A stretch of 64,000 bases of DNA, from contig NC_009253.1 in assembly GCF_000016165.1 (NCBI RefSeq), forward strand, positions 1,584,332 through 1,648,331, in the 5' to 3' direction. Below the pieces are notes generated by a model. That model was not told where the DNA came from and did no database searches. It saw only the letters and a program-made list of their open reading frames with translations. Source of the stretch: Desulforamulus reducens MI-1. GTDB lineage: Bacteria > Bacillota > Desulfotomaculia > Desulfotomaculales > Desulfotomaculaceae. Numbering within the stretch: the first letter of the stretch is position 1; the number at the start of each line of letters is the position of its first letter. Shown here piece after piece: positions 17,761 to 27,162 of the stretch. The position numbers and the translations under genes are program-made.

Positions 17761-18065
17761 AAGGAAAGGGCATCAATAATTGTATCTAACAACCCTGTAT
17801 CGGAGTATTTACAGTTATGATGTCGCTTAAGGGAAACCCCTTTAAGTATACCCTTGAAATCAATGGCTTGCTTAAACGCCTCTAGTATGCCAAAATTTCC
17901 ATAAGCAGTTACAGAATTATTGTCAAAGCTAATCGGAAGCTCACTTTTGCTAGTCAGGCGTTGAAGAGAATGTAATTTCTTCTGATATTTACGTTCCAAA
18001 TCACGTCGTTGTTGACGGGTCAAAGTTTCAAGTTGATTTGTGGTAATAAATTGTGATACCATCAT
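17761..18065 (-). pseudogene. Transposase remnant (IS1380-like N-terminal part)
   Basis: An open frame of 111 codons whose middle reads GNFGILEAFKQAIDFKGIL, VSLKRHHNCKYSDTGLLDTI. This resembles the start of IS1380-family transposases (family from memory). It ends after IIDALS with an unrelated tail, so more than three quarters of the transposase and any right end are missing. The remnant abuts the 3' end of the PilZ gene on one side and the truncated CheX gene on the other. Confidence 0.6.
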
Positions 18066-18069
18066 TTCA

Positions 18070-18375
18070 GAGGGTCACCATCCTTTTGGAATGTTTTGTT
18101 TGGACGCCTATGGCATGACAGAAAATACCGCCAAAAACATTGCATCGGTTATGATGTGTGGAATGTCTGTGGAGGTTTTTGATGAGATGGCCAACATGGT
18201 CACCGCCAATGCAGCCATCTCCCTTGAGGGGTTGGGCCAGGAGATGGATATCTCCCCACCCACACTGATTGTGGGCAAGAATGTTGTCACCAGAATTAGT
18301 TCGGTGAAAACCCTGGCCGCAGAAATAAGCACCGAAGTGGGGGTCATTGAGGTTAATATTGGGCTAGAAATATAA
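18070..18375 (+). pseudogene. CheX-like chemotaxis phosphatase, 5'-truncated
   Basis: The frame encodes the C-terminal half of a CheX-type CheY-P phosphatase: GMTENTAKNIASVMMCGMSV, FDEMANMVTANAA (the ExxN active-site motif is retained as EMAN), then DISPPTLIVGKN. The first ~60 residues of the fold are missing, replaced by sequence joined to the transposase remnant. Compared with CheX from memory, about nine residues also seem lost between FDEMA and NMV. No ribosome site fits an internal start, so I treat it as a pseudogene. Confidence 0.6.
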
Positions 18376-18383
18376 GCTATTAG

Positions 18384-18411
18384 AAGCCAGGTTATCATGA
18401 CCTGGCTTTTG
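18384..18411. terminator. Terminator hairpin
   Basis: AAGCCAGGT / ACCTGGCTT stem with 7-nt loop and a TTT tract, between the cheX remnant and the convergent 331-aa gene. Confidence 0.75.
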
Positions 18412-19407
18412 CTAATTAGTAAGCAGACTTTTTTCAAGCTCAAGGAGCCTTTGTAACGTTTTCTGGCTGAGGCGATGGTACAACTGGTTACGGTAATGAA
18501 GGCCGGATTTATTTCTGCCAAAGGGGAGTCTTTTGGCAATGGCACCCCATTCAATCTTTCTCTGTCGGTGGTAAAGGTCGATATCAACAAAACGATTGCC
18601 CTTGGCATCATATTCCATGCCAAGCAGTAAGGTTTTTAGTTCCAGGGGTTCCATCATAGTAAAGAGACGAATTTGATAGGCAGCCACTGAAAACAGGGTC
18701 AGGGCATGGTCCTTGGTCCATACTTCACCCAGTATAAGACCTGCCTCCAAATCCTCCAAAACCAGTTCCAGCCGTCGGGCATGGATTTCATAATAATCAT
18801 CCGCATCATATATATTCAGCCTTACTTCAAACCACTGACTGTTTGCCAGCCCATGGGTGAAGTAAAGTACAGCCTGTCGTCGAAGTTCCCTATATACCAG
18901 GGGAATGGGCTGGGGTATTAACAAACTGGGTTTTAACACTTTGTCTACAGGAACCGACTTGTGTAAGGGGTCTTCAGTAAAGAGCACAATGGTATCATTG
19001 GCTTCGCCCCGGTTAATAGCTTCTTCTAATTCCAATGCCATTCCATGGTGTTCTACCTTAATCAAATCCACAACCTTACTGCCTCCCTGGGGAAGCCGCT
19101 GTAACAATAGACCTGCTCCCAATTCAGTTTTGGTTAGTAGATTCCCCAGTTTTAAATTGATGACCTTGCATAAAGTAACAGAGGAACCCAGGGGCAGCAA
19201 GACAATGGTATGTGCATTGGCAACCTTTGCCGTTGCTATTTCGTGGGGTGTTACCATAACAATGGTATTACTTTCTTCGGCAGTTTCAATGGCTTCACTA
19301 AAAGAAACAACCGCCCCATTTAATTCTTTAACCAAAATATCTATTAAATTACCTGGAGCAGGGGTAAATAAAAACAAAAAACGGGGTCCAGTACGGACAA
19401 AAATCAT
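18412..19407 (-). CDS. Protein of unknown function (331 aa)
   Basis: No family recognised. It has no membrane helix beyond the hydrophobic N-terminal strand (TGPRFLFLFTPAPGN), and looks like a cytosolic alpha/beta protein. Repeated elements of the type VxF(S/T)EAIE/EEAINRGEANDTIVLF at about 30-60 and 130-160 suggest an internal duplication. The C-terminus is basic, with LPFGRNKSGLHYRNQLYHRL. ATG 19407 is better spaced from GGGGGG than ATG 19413. It follows a phosphoesterase gene by about 16 bp, so the two probably work together. Confidence 0.7.
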   Translation of the reverse strand: MIFVRTGPRFLFLFTPAPGNLIDILVKELNGAVVSFSEAIETAEESNTIVMVTPHEIATAKVANAHTIVLLPLGSSVTLCKVINLKLGNLLTKTELGAGLLLQRLPQGGSKVVDLIKVEHHGMALELEEAINRGEANDTIVLFTEDPLHKSVPVDKVLKPSLLIPQPIPLVYRELRRQAVLYFTHGLANSQWFEVRLNIYDADDYYEIHARRLELVLEDLEAGLILGEVWTKDHALTLFSVAAYQIRLFTMMEPLELKTLLLGMEYDAKGNRFVDIDLYHRQRKIEWGAIAKRLPFGRNKSGLHYRNQLYHRLSQKTLQRLLELEKSLLTN

Positions 19408-19422
19408 AAACATACCCCCCTA

Positions 19423-20052
19423 TTAAATTGTTTTTGGTAAAACCTGACACACTAGTTTTCGGTCTCGGTTAGTACACCATGGATAAGGAATCTTCACAAC
19501 TTGACGGGAAGGAAGTATCACCACATGGATATTATGTACACCGTTTAAATATTGAGGACCTTCTTCTAAATCAGCAGGGACCTTGAAGTTGTGCCCATAA
19601 AGATTGAAATCGGTATAGTTTGGAAGTTTCTTATAGGTATGGGCTAGCCCAAAGGTAGAGTTTCCAATGTGAAGGGTGTCACCTTCCTTGATAAGCTTGG
19701 TCCTTCCAGTGTGATGGGAAAGTACATCAACACTATCATGGTTACCGGGAACAATATAAAGCTCTCGGGCTGAGGATTCTTCCAGCATTTCCAAAAAAGG
19801 TTTTATGGAGCGGCTATATCTTTGTAAATGCTGGGGATTGTGTTCTAGTTTAATATCATCAGCCAGATCACCTGTGTGAATGATGATTTCTGGCTGCAGG
19901 GTGCTGATAAAATCTTGAATAGCTGAGTACAGTGTGGTGGGAGTATCACTCAAATGCAGAATTTTTTGATCTGCCGTATAGATTAGTTCTTCAGGAACAA
20001 ACAAACGGCCGATTATTTTAGATATGATATTTTTAAATTTAAAGGATTGCAT
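19423..20052 (-). CDS. Calcineurin-like metallophosphoesterase
   Basis: 209 aa. Metal-binding motifs of the calcineurin-like fold are visible in order: HLSDTP (Asp present, but the usual DxH His is replaced), HTGDLADD, VPGNHDSVD, LAHTY and YGHNF. These bind two metals in phosphoesterases. Loss of the first His and the short, unusual C-terminus (GVHNIHVVILPSRQVVKIP) make the substrate unclear. GAGGTG precedes ATG 20052 (TTG at 20055 is the alternative). First gene of a two-gene unit with the unknown 331-aa protein. Confidence 0.78.
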   Translation of the reverse strand: MQSFKFKNIISKIIGRLFVPEELIYTADQKILHLSDTPTTLYSAIQDFISTLQPEIIIHTGDLADDIKLEHNPQHLQRYSRSIKPFLEMLEESSARELYIVPGNHDSVDVLSHHTGRTKLIKEGDTLHIGNSTFGLAHTYKKLPNYTDFNLYGHNFKVPADLEEGPQYLNGVHNIHVVILPSRQVVKIPYPWCTNRDRKLVCQVLPKTI

Positions 20053-20281
20053 CAAATTTGTTCACCTCTAATGTTCACCCTCTAATGAAAATATAGCTAA
20101 CCAGTTGTTCAGTGTCAAATAATTTTCAGAAAAGTAGATAGAAATTTTTATTATCCAGAGTTAGCGAGTTTCGAAGTAGTAGAAACAGTCTTAACGATGT
20201 TGGGGTAGCAATCTTTCTATTAAATATTTTTTTGTTTATCAGACAAACTAACCATAATAAATTAGAAAAGGAGATAAGGAA

Positions 20282-20677
20282 ATGAGTGTTTTGGGGCAAC
20301 CCCTTGGCGTGCAATTGATGGCTGAAATCTGGGAATGTGATCCTAATAAATTAAATAATATTAAGGTTGTGCAGGAAATAATGGTGGGAGCTGCCAGAAA
20401 GGCAAATGCTGAAATTCGGGAGGTTGTGTTTCACCGATTTGAGCCCCAGGGAGTCAGTGGGGTAGTTGTAATATCAGAATCCCATTTAACCATTCATACT
20501 TGGCCGGAATTAGCCTATGCAGCAGTGGATATCTTTACCTGTGGTGAACATGTGGATCCCTGGGAAGCCTTGGAAAGCATCACCCAGGACTTTAACGCAG
20601 AGGAAGTAAATGTAATGGAGATAACCCGGGGCATGAAGAATCTTAAAAGGTTAAGAAGAAATAAACAACAAGAATGA
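20282..20677 (+). CDS. speH: S-adenosylmethionine decarboxylase proenzyme
   Basis: 131-aa class 1B prokaryotic AdoMetDC, which makes the aminopropyl donor for spermidine. The self-cleavage site SESHLTIHTWPE gives the pyruvoyl group at the Ser after Glu; the second motif is AAVDIFTCGEHVDPW (catalytic Cys). AAAGGAGAT ribosome site. Its 3' end overlaps the convergent crcB gene by 27 bp. No spermidine synthase is in the window. Confidence 0.95.
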   Translation: MSVLGQPLGVQLMAEIWECDPNKLNNIKVVQEIMVGAARKANAEIREVVFHRFEPQGVSGVVVISESHLTIHTWPELAYAAVDIFTCGEHVDPWEALESITQDFNAEEVNVMEITRGMKNLKRLRRNKQQE

Positions 20678-21034
20678 GTAAGACTTTGAAAGGGAGTAGC
20701 CAAGAAAAGCACACAGTACACCCAGCATAACACTTCCCAGTAGGTAGAAAAGTGAAAGCTTTACTTTGTTCTTTCGTAAAAGCTCCACCGCTTCTAATTC
20801 AAAGGTAGAAAAGGTTGTAAAAGCGCCCAAAAATCCGGTTCCCACCAGTAGATAAAGGGATGGGTCAACGGATTGGCCCGCCAGCAGTCCCAGAAGCAAA
20901 GAACCTAATAGGTTTACCGTAAAGGTGCCAATGGGAAAGTCGGTGTTTTGTTTGGATTGGATACGGTTTGAGAGATAGAATCTGCCAATGGCCCCAAGGA
21001 AACCACCAGCAGCCACTAAAAAAATAGCTTTCAT
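20651..21034 (-). CDS. crcB: Fluoride ion channel CrcB/Fluc, copy 2
   Basis: 127-aa four-helix membrane protein that exports fluoride passively. Motifs: GGFLGAIGRFYLSNRI, GTFTVNLLGSLLLGLLAG (pore Asn) and GTGFLGAFTTFSTFELE (the Phe-box TFSTF). Second gene of a tandem pair, 10 bp after copy 1, so the functional channel may be a heterodimer. Ends within the 3' end of speH. Confidence 0.93.
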   Translation of the reverse strand: MKAIFLVAAGGFLGAIGRFYLSNRIQSKQNTDFPIGTFTVNLLGSLLLGLLAGQSVDPSLYLLVGTGFLGAFTTFSTFELEAVELLRKNKVKLSLFYLLGSVMLGVLCAFLGYSLSKSYSFLLFISS

Positions 21035-21044
21035 TATGAACCCC

Positions 21045-21443
21045 TTAACGATTTGTCAGCGATTGTTTATTAAATAATTTTACTGCAGAACGGATTCCTA
21101 TCCAGGAAAAAAGTAAGCCTAAAGAAAGACTGAGAAAAATATATATGAATGTAAGAATAAGACTAAAGTCAGTAGCTAACGACATAATTTCCAGTGAAAA
21201 GGCAGAGAAGGTTGTAAAGGAGCCAATCATGCCTGTGTTAATGGCAATTAAGTAATTTTTGGACAATTTCCATTTCAATAGACTGCCATAGGCAACAAAA
21301 CTAAGAAAGTAGCTGCCAGTTAAGTTTACAAAAAGAGTGCCATAGGGAAAAGTGGAAAAAGCAAAATTTGTAATGACTAGACCCAGCATGTATCTGGCAA
21401 GGGCTCCAACCATGCCGCCAAGACCAACTGCAATGTATAACAT
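21045..21443 (-). CDS. crcB: Fluoride ion channel CrcB/Fluc, copy 1
   Basis: 132 aa, four helices, with GLGGMVGALARYMLG, GTLFVNLTGSYFLSF and GMIGSFTTFSAFSLE. Tandem crcB pairs are usual in Firmicutes and give antiparallel heterodimers. I looked for a fluoride riboswitch in the 140 bp upstream and did not find one. Confidence 0.93.
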   Translation of the reverse strand: MLYIAVGLGGMVGALARYMLGLVITNFAFSTFPYGTLFVNLTGSYFLSFVAYGSLLKWKLSKNYLIAINTGMIGSFTTFSAFSLEIMSLATDFSLILTFIYIFLSLSLGLLFSWIGIRSAVKLFNKQSLTNR

Positions 21444-21581
21444 AATACCACCCTAAAAATACTTCTAGACAATTCTTAATTATTTTAACCTAAAGCTACA
21501 GGAGAAACAATTCTGTTACCTTTATTTTTTACAAAAAGCTTCTTTTTACATAGTAGGATATATTTAGGGATTAGAAATTCT

Positions 21582-21773
21582 GTGGTTATTTATAAGAACT
21601 TGTTTTTTTTGCGGACAATGGAGGGGTGTTATAGCCCGATGCGGTACACCGGGCCAGGGAGTTTTGAGTACATATCTCTAGGAGCTAATATTGAAAGATC
21701 ACCCGCAGTTTATGCTAATATGGTTGTGGTAGGAACTAAAAGGCAAAAAATAATAGGTGTGTATATTGATTAG
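21582..21773 (+). pseudogene. Remnant of a PQQ-like beta-propeller protein gene
   Basis: The 63-codon frame ends with SLGANIERSPAVYANMVVVG and a K-IIGVYI strand. This closely follows the SSPAVYGNMVVVGS...KIYGV repeat of PQQ-like (BamB-type) beta-propellers. Only one to two blades remain, there is no ribosome site or signal peptide, and the 5' part is scrambled. The region 21444-21769 has no other gene. Confidence 0.5.
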
Positions 21774-22099
21774 CCAAAATGCTGCCCATTTTCGTAATAT
21801 TTGTTTTTTGTGAAGGTAGTAAACATAATATCAACACTTTCAAAACCAGCCCGCTGAATTTGGTTGGTTATTTCCTTTGCTACAAGATCTTGAACGGATT
21901 GGCCCCGGTCGAACCAGCCGATCTCCACAAAGGGATATCCTGCATCAATGGAACCATCTTTAACAAAGATGGAAGGGATACATTCCAGGGTTAAATCTTC
22001 CCGAGGACAGCCGATGATTTTTTCTAAGTTGGAGATTAAATCATTGCTGATGGGCATAATTTTTTTAGGTTCAATACCTCTTATGATAATCTGGGGCAT
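21770..22099 (-). CDS. DUF1904-family protein
   Basis: 109 aa, starting PQIIIRGIEPKKIMPIS, with an initiator Met-Pro that resembles tautomerase-fold proteins; DUF1904 belongs to that fold as far as I recall. Other landmarks: TLECIPSIFV, YPFVEIGWFDRGQSVQDL. ATG 22099 is preferred because AAGGTGA is placed correctly for it; the GTG at 22108 is part of that ribosome site. Follows the 103-aa gene closely. Function unknown. Confidence 0.75.
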   Translation of the reverse strand: MPQIIIRGIEPKKIMPISNDLISNLEKIIGCPREDLTLECIPSIFVKDGSIDAGYPFVEIGWFDRGQSVQDLVAKEITNQIQRAGFESVDIMFTTFTKNKYYENGQHFG

Positions 22100-22104
22100 A
22101 AAAA

Positions 22105-22416
22105 TCACCTTCTATATAAAGTATTTTTGTTTGGTAAGACTTCAATATCCACATATTCAGTATGGGAATAGCCTTCTGGATCACACTGGAAGGCATAGCA
22201 AACAAAATCTTCTACGTTATCAAATAGATTTTGATCCTGTTTCTTTGTTACTGACTTTTCATGTCCGTTATAATGAAATTCTTCCGATGTGCCGGAAATG
22301 GGAATTGCCTTAAAGTCAAGTTGGCGTTCTCCTTGGTTTTCAAGGAACTGGGAAAGTTCATCGGTGGTGGTTAAACGGATACGATTGTCCGTCTCATTGG
22401 ACTTTTTCCTTTCCAT
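22105..22416 (-). CDS. Small protein of unknown function (103 aa)
   Basis: Acidic soluble protein without recognised domain; contains DELSQFLENQGERQLDF and YVDIEVLPNKNTLYRR. It has a very good ribosome site (AGGGAGG) and its end abuts the DUF1904 gene, so the two form an operon and it is probably real. Nothing more can be said from sequence. Confidence 0.65.
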   Translation of the reverse strand: MERKKSNETDNRIRLTTTDELSQFLENQGERQLDFKAIPISGTSEEFHYNGHEKSVTKKQDQNLFDNVEDFVCYAFQCDPEGYSHTEYVDIEVLPNKNTLYRR

Positions 22417-22619
22417 AAAAAAACCTCCCTTTATTTTAGATATCTTCTAAAAGAATTTTAGCCAGCCTTATTCTAAAAAATACAAGGATTTATAAAATAT
22501 AGCTAGAAGAGTGAAAAGCCGGGCATAAAGGACATAATAGAAAATCCTTGATATAATAATTCTTAGTTAGACATATATGGTTATGGTGATTATCATCAGA
22601 CATTGAAAGAGGGTTCCCA

Positions 22620-23084
22620 ATGAGCGGTGGTCAAATTCTATTTATTACAGATGGTTCAACTTCAGCGGACCTTGCCGGTAATATAGCAATGGAGATGGCT
22701 TTGACTCTAAAGTTACCTTTTAGGGCAGTTTTCATCCTGGATGAAGGTTGGGGGAATTTACTAGGGGATGAGTGGATGAGCGGTTCTACAACCCGCATTG
22801 GATTTCTTCGTTGGTTGGAAAATGACCTTAATAAACATTCAGAGGAAATTTTAACGGCAGCGATGGAAAAAGCTAAGGAAAAGGGACTACAGATACAAAC
22901 TGAGGTAAGAGTCGGCAAAACGGAGAGTCTTATCACAAAGCTGACGGTTGAGAGAGAAACAGCTCTTATGGTTTTACCAAATCCCCATGCAACAGCACCA
23001 GCTGCGGCGGCAGGTCTCAGGTTTAACCTAAACTCCTTGACGAAAAAGGTAAAATGCCCTATTTACATTGGTCCCCGGTGCTAA
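22620..23084 (+). CDS. Universal stress protein-like (Usp) family protein
   Basis: 154 aa with a Rossmann-like Usp fold: ILFITDGSTSADLAGNIA at the N-terminus, GLQIQTEVRVGKTESLI, and a C-terminal LTKKVKCPIYIGPR. The usual GxxG-9-G(S/T) ATP-binding stretch is not clear (PNPHATAPAAAAG), so it may not bind ATP. GAGGG ribosome site. It appears to be a single gene. Confidence 0.7.
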   Translation: MSGGQILFITDGSTSADLAGNIAMEMALTLKLPFRAVFILDEGWGNLLGDEWMSGSTTRIGFLRWLENDLNKHSEEILTAAMEKAKEKGLQIQTEVRVGKTESLITKLTVERETALMVLPNPHATAPAAAAGLRFNLNSLTKKVKCPIYIGPRC

Positions 23085-23189
23085 AAATTGACAAATTGCT
23101 TGACAGGTAGGATTATACCAATAATAAAAGTATTTTAGTAAAGCTTAAACTGGTCAAATCCCAGAGAAAATATATATTAAGCGGGATAA

Positions 23190-23225
23190 AGCCCGGGAGA
23201 TATCCAGAGATATTTTTCCCGGGCT
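23190..23225. terminator. Hairpin upstream of the ABC-F gene
   Basis: Stem AGCCCGGGA / TCCCGGGCT with an inner GATAT repeat. It could be the usp terminator, or part of an ABC-F leader if transcription starts at TTGACA (23088-23093) plus GATTAT (23111). A closer -10-like TATAAT lies at 23273-23278. Confidence 0.45.
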
Positions 23226-23322
23226 AGTATTTGTTTATAGGGGAAGCTTTATACATTCATAAAGGAATGTGGTATAATTAAAGCTTGTTGGCTCAGAATA
23301 TATAATGAAAGATGGTATGTAG

Positions 23323-24936
<1,614 letters not shown>

Positions 24937-24954
24937 AACTATTTTAAGTTAAAG

Positions 24955-24992
24955 AAAATGGGCTTTACCTTTTAGGGTGAAACCCATTTTTA
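24955..24992 (+). terminator. Terminator after the ABC-F gene
   Basis: Stem AAAATGGGCTTTAC / GTGAAACCCATTTT with one mismatch and a G-T pair, followed by TTATAT. Confidence 0.7.
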
Positions 24993-25110
24993 TATGTATG
25001 GGTTTAAACTAAGCTTTTATCAGAGTATTGGCAAAGGTTAACAAATGGTTTAAAATAATAAGCGTAATGGCGAAAAAAATAAAATAGTATTATAGAAAAA
25101 GGTAAGCGGG

Positions 25111-25677
25111 GTGATTTTAATCAAAACTAAGTATTGGGGAATGATGCTGTTAAGCCTAGCTTCGGTCTATGAAATTGCCAGAATATTAGGAAATACACCG
25201 TTATACTTCGCATTGGTTGCTGCTTTGTTTGTTCCGGGAATTCTTCTCTTTCACTACTTTTTTATATGGTTTCCTAAAGCATTGGCAAAAAGCAGATCAC
25301 TCACCTATATTGTGAAAATAATTTACACTGCGTTAGAAGAAAGTGTTCTTGACCAGGACAGCAGGTTACAGGTGCTTCGCCGCATTAATGAATTGCTGGA
25401 GAGCATGGGATTGCTGTTGGATCTAGAATATAGAAGAAGTGAAAAAGGTCTATTACATGGGCTAAGGGATCGTTCGTTGGACAAAGTCTGGCATAGTTTC
25501 TTTATACAAGCATTTCACCTAATTGAACAGGAAATAAAGGATGAGACTATTCGTAACTGGACTTTTAACAAAATAAAAAACCATCTAAATAAAGATCAAA
25601 GGGCTCTCTGCGCTAAGGATGTTTTGCGAAGCTTTATCGGTAACAGTAAATATGCCTTTTTGGTAAAGGATTATTAA
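25111..25677 (+). CDS. Membrane-anchored protein of unknown function (188 aa)
   Basis: GTG start with a GGTAAGCGGGG ribosome site. Two hydrophobic segments at the N-terminus (about 8-26 and 32-55, LYFALVAALFVPGILLF), then a cytosolic helical domain of ~130 residues rich in charged pairs (LQVLRRINELLESMGLLLDL). No family recognised. Ends inside a strong bidirectional terminator. Confidence 0.6.
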   Translation: MILIKTKYWGMMLLSLASVYEIARILGNTPLYFALVAALFVPGILLFHYFFIWFPKALAKSRSLTYIVKIIYTALEESVLDQDSRLQVLRRINELLESMGLLLDLEYRRSEKGLLHGLRDRSLDKVWHSFFIQAFHLIEQEIKDETIRNWTFNKIKNHLNKDQRALCAKDVLRSFIGNSKYAFLVKDY

Positions 25678-25707
25678 ATAACCTCCCGGGATGGGAGGTT
25701 ATTTAAT
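25673..25707. terminator. Bidirectional terminator overlapping both stop codons
   Basis: Perfect 15-bp stem ATTAAATAACCTCCC / GGGAGGTTATTTAAT with a GGGAT loop; it contains the stop codons of both convergent genes. Confidence 0.85.
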
Positions 25708-26466
25708 AATCACCTTGGTGTTAATAGGTACCATATCATAGAGTTCTAGTATGTCATGGTTATTTAAACGTATGCAACCACCTGAAGCATGGGTCCCAAT
25801 GGAGTTTGGCTCATTGGTGCCATGGATCCCGTACTTATGACCAACGGGAGCTCTTTTGTCATTATTTGCTCGTTTGTCCTTTTCGTCGGGTACTGCCAGC
25901 CCCATCCAACGGGGGCCATATAGATTCTCTGGATCATCGGCATTCTTTATTGGGAGCTTGTTTGCTATTTTAAAGGAACCCTCAGGGGTGAAAAGTTTCT
26001 CCTTACCTGTGGCTACTGGGTAAATCTTTACAAGGTATCCTTGATCATAGAGATAAAGCAAGTTGTTTTTTTTGCTTATTATAATCATTTTTTTTTTATC
26101 GTAGGGGTTTGGATAGGATACAAGTAATTTTGTATTGGGTTGCAAATTTAACAAATAACTATTCATTTTACCCCTTATCAGAAGGGTGTCCTTTAGATAA
26201 GTTCCTTTTAGAGGGAGGGCTTCTGCTGGTTTGTTCTTAATTCTGTCGGCATTTAAAAACGAAGTATCTGCCGTTGTAAAGACCTTTTTTCTAAGCCCTT
26301 TCGCAACGATTATTTGATTGTCCTCAGAATAAACGGTGTATTGTTGGTCACGATAAATAATCTCATTTCCTTGCAAGGGTTTTTTAAAGGGAGAGTTTTG
26401 GCAGCCGGAAATAAAAATAACAATATTTAGCAGAATGAAAGTTAGTATAAGTTTTATGTTTCTCAT
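25699..26466 (-). CDS. L,D-transpeptidase lipoprotein (YkuD family)
   Basis: 255-aa lipoprotein, lipobox FISGC, with a YkuD catalytic domain at the C-terminus: IHGTNEPNSIGTHASGGCIR contains the catalytic His and Cys. It forms 3-3 cross-links or modifies peptidoglycan outside the membrane; in spore-formers such enzymes often act in cortex or wall remodelling. AAGGAG precedes ATG 26466; the frame is open 27 codons further, but that part lacks a signal-like start. Single gene. Confidence 0.9.
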   Translation of the reverse strand: MRNIKLILTFILLNIVIFISGCQNSPFKKPLQGNEIIYRDQQYTVYSEDNQIIVAKGLRKKVFTTADTSFLNADRIKNKPAEALPLKGTYLKDTLLIRGKMNSYLLNLQPNTKLLVSYPNPYDKKKMIIISKKNNLLYLYDQGYLVKIYPVATGKEKLFTPEGSFKIANKLPIKNADDPENLYGPRWMGLAVPDEKDKRANNDKRAPVGHKYGIHGTNEPNSIGTHASGGCIRLNNHDILELYDMVPINTKVIIK

Positions 26467-26687
26467 GAATAACTCCTTGTCGGGAATTAGTAGAACAATA
26501 TTGTTATTTTTAACAGGCCTCCTGTAGTAAATTCTCTCTTTTTGCAATTACATTATTTTGGTGAGAACGCTAAAACAATGTAAATATTTGGTCAATATGG
26601 CAATAAGTTACTAGAATTGCAACAGATGGGTAATTATAGTGGTATATTTTTCTAAAATTACGAGTTTAGGGGCTAAACTGAATTTGA

Positions 26688-27018
26688 CAATTCCAACTTG
26701 GTCCTTTGGAAAAACGTTCTGTGGAACACTTTCAGTGCCCTGCTTGTTATAGTAAGGCTTTTCGGTTTACCTGTCCAGATGAAGTCCAGTGCTGTATTTG
26801 CGGCAGTACAGGAAAACTGGAAGCAGAGAATACTCCAGCTAAAATAAAAATTAAACAATCTGATTTAGAAAATCATTTTTGGACATTAGCCCATCGGCAA
26901 CATCATTTGGAAGGCTGGATGGAAGAAAGCAAACAAACAAAGCTACTTGGTTAACCGTAAAAAAGTTAAAGAACTTCAAGAAAAATATCGACAAATTAAA
27001 TGGTTTAAAGAAGAATAA
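26688..27018 (+). pseudogene. Remnant of a flavodoxin-like NAD(P)H-FMN reductase C-terminus
   Basis: Frame fragment with a zinc-ribbon-like FQCPACYSKAFRF and CCICGSTGKLE, then NHFWTLAHRQHHLEGWMEES. This resembles the C-terminal extension of flavodoxin-family reductases of this bacterial group, as I remember it. The flavodoxin domain itself is missing. The frame stops at 26954, and the next part of the tail (KVKELQEKYRQIKWFKEE) continues in another frame to about 27018, so a frameshift is also present. Confidence 0.45.
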
Positions 27019-27106
27019 AGTTACTGAAATAACAGAGAATGTTGTTTCAGGATTTTTGTTACATTCCTTAAGAAGTAAATGAACTGGATAAAACAAAGAG
27101 AACCAT

Positions 27107-27147
27107 AAAAAATCCCGTGTCACTAGCTAAGTGATACGGGATTTTTT
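27107..27147. terminator. Bidirectional terminator at end of the butyrate operon
   Basis: Stem AAAAAATCCCGTGTCACT / GTGATACGGGATTTTTT (one bulge) with A/T tracts on both sides, just downstream of the CoA-transferase gene. Confidence 0.85.
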
Positions 27148-27162
27148 ATTGTATAGTGTTTT

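Noticed and set aside
21444-21581. Fluoride riboswitch before the crcB pair
   Set aside because: Neither the GG-ATGG-TTC start nor the CTGATGA-type core was seen.
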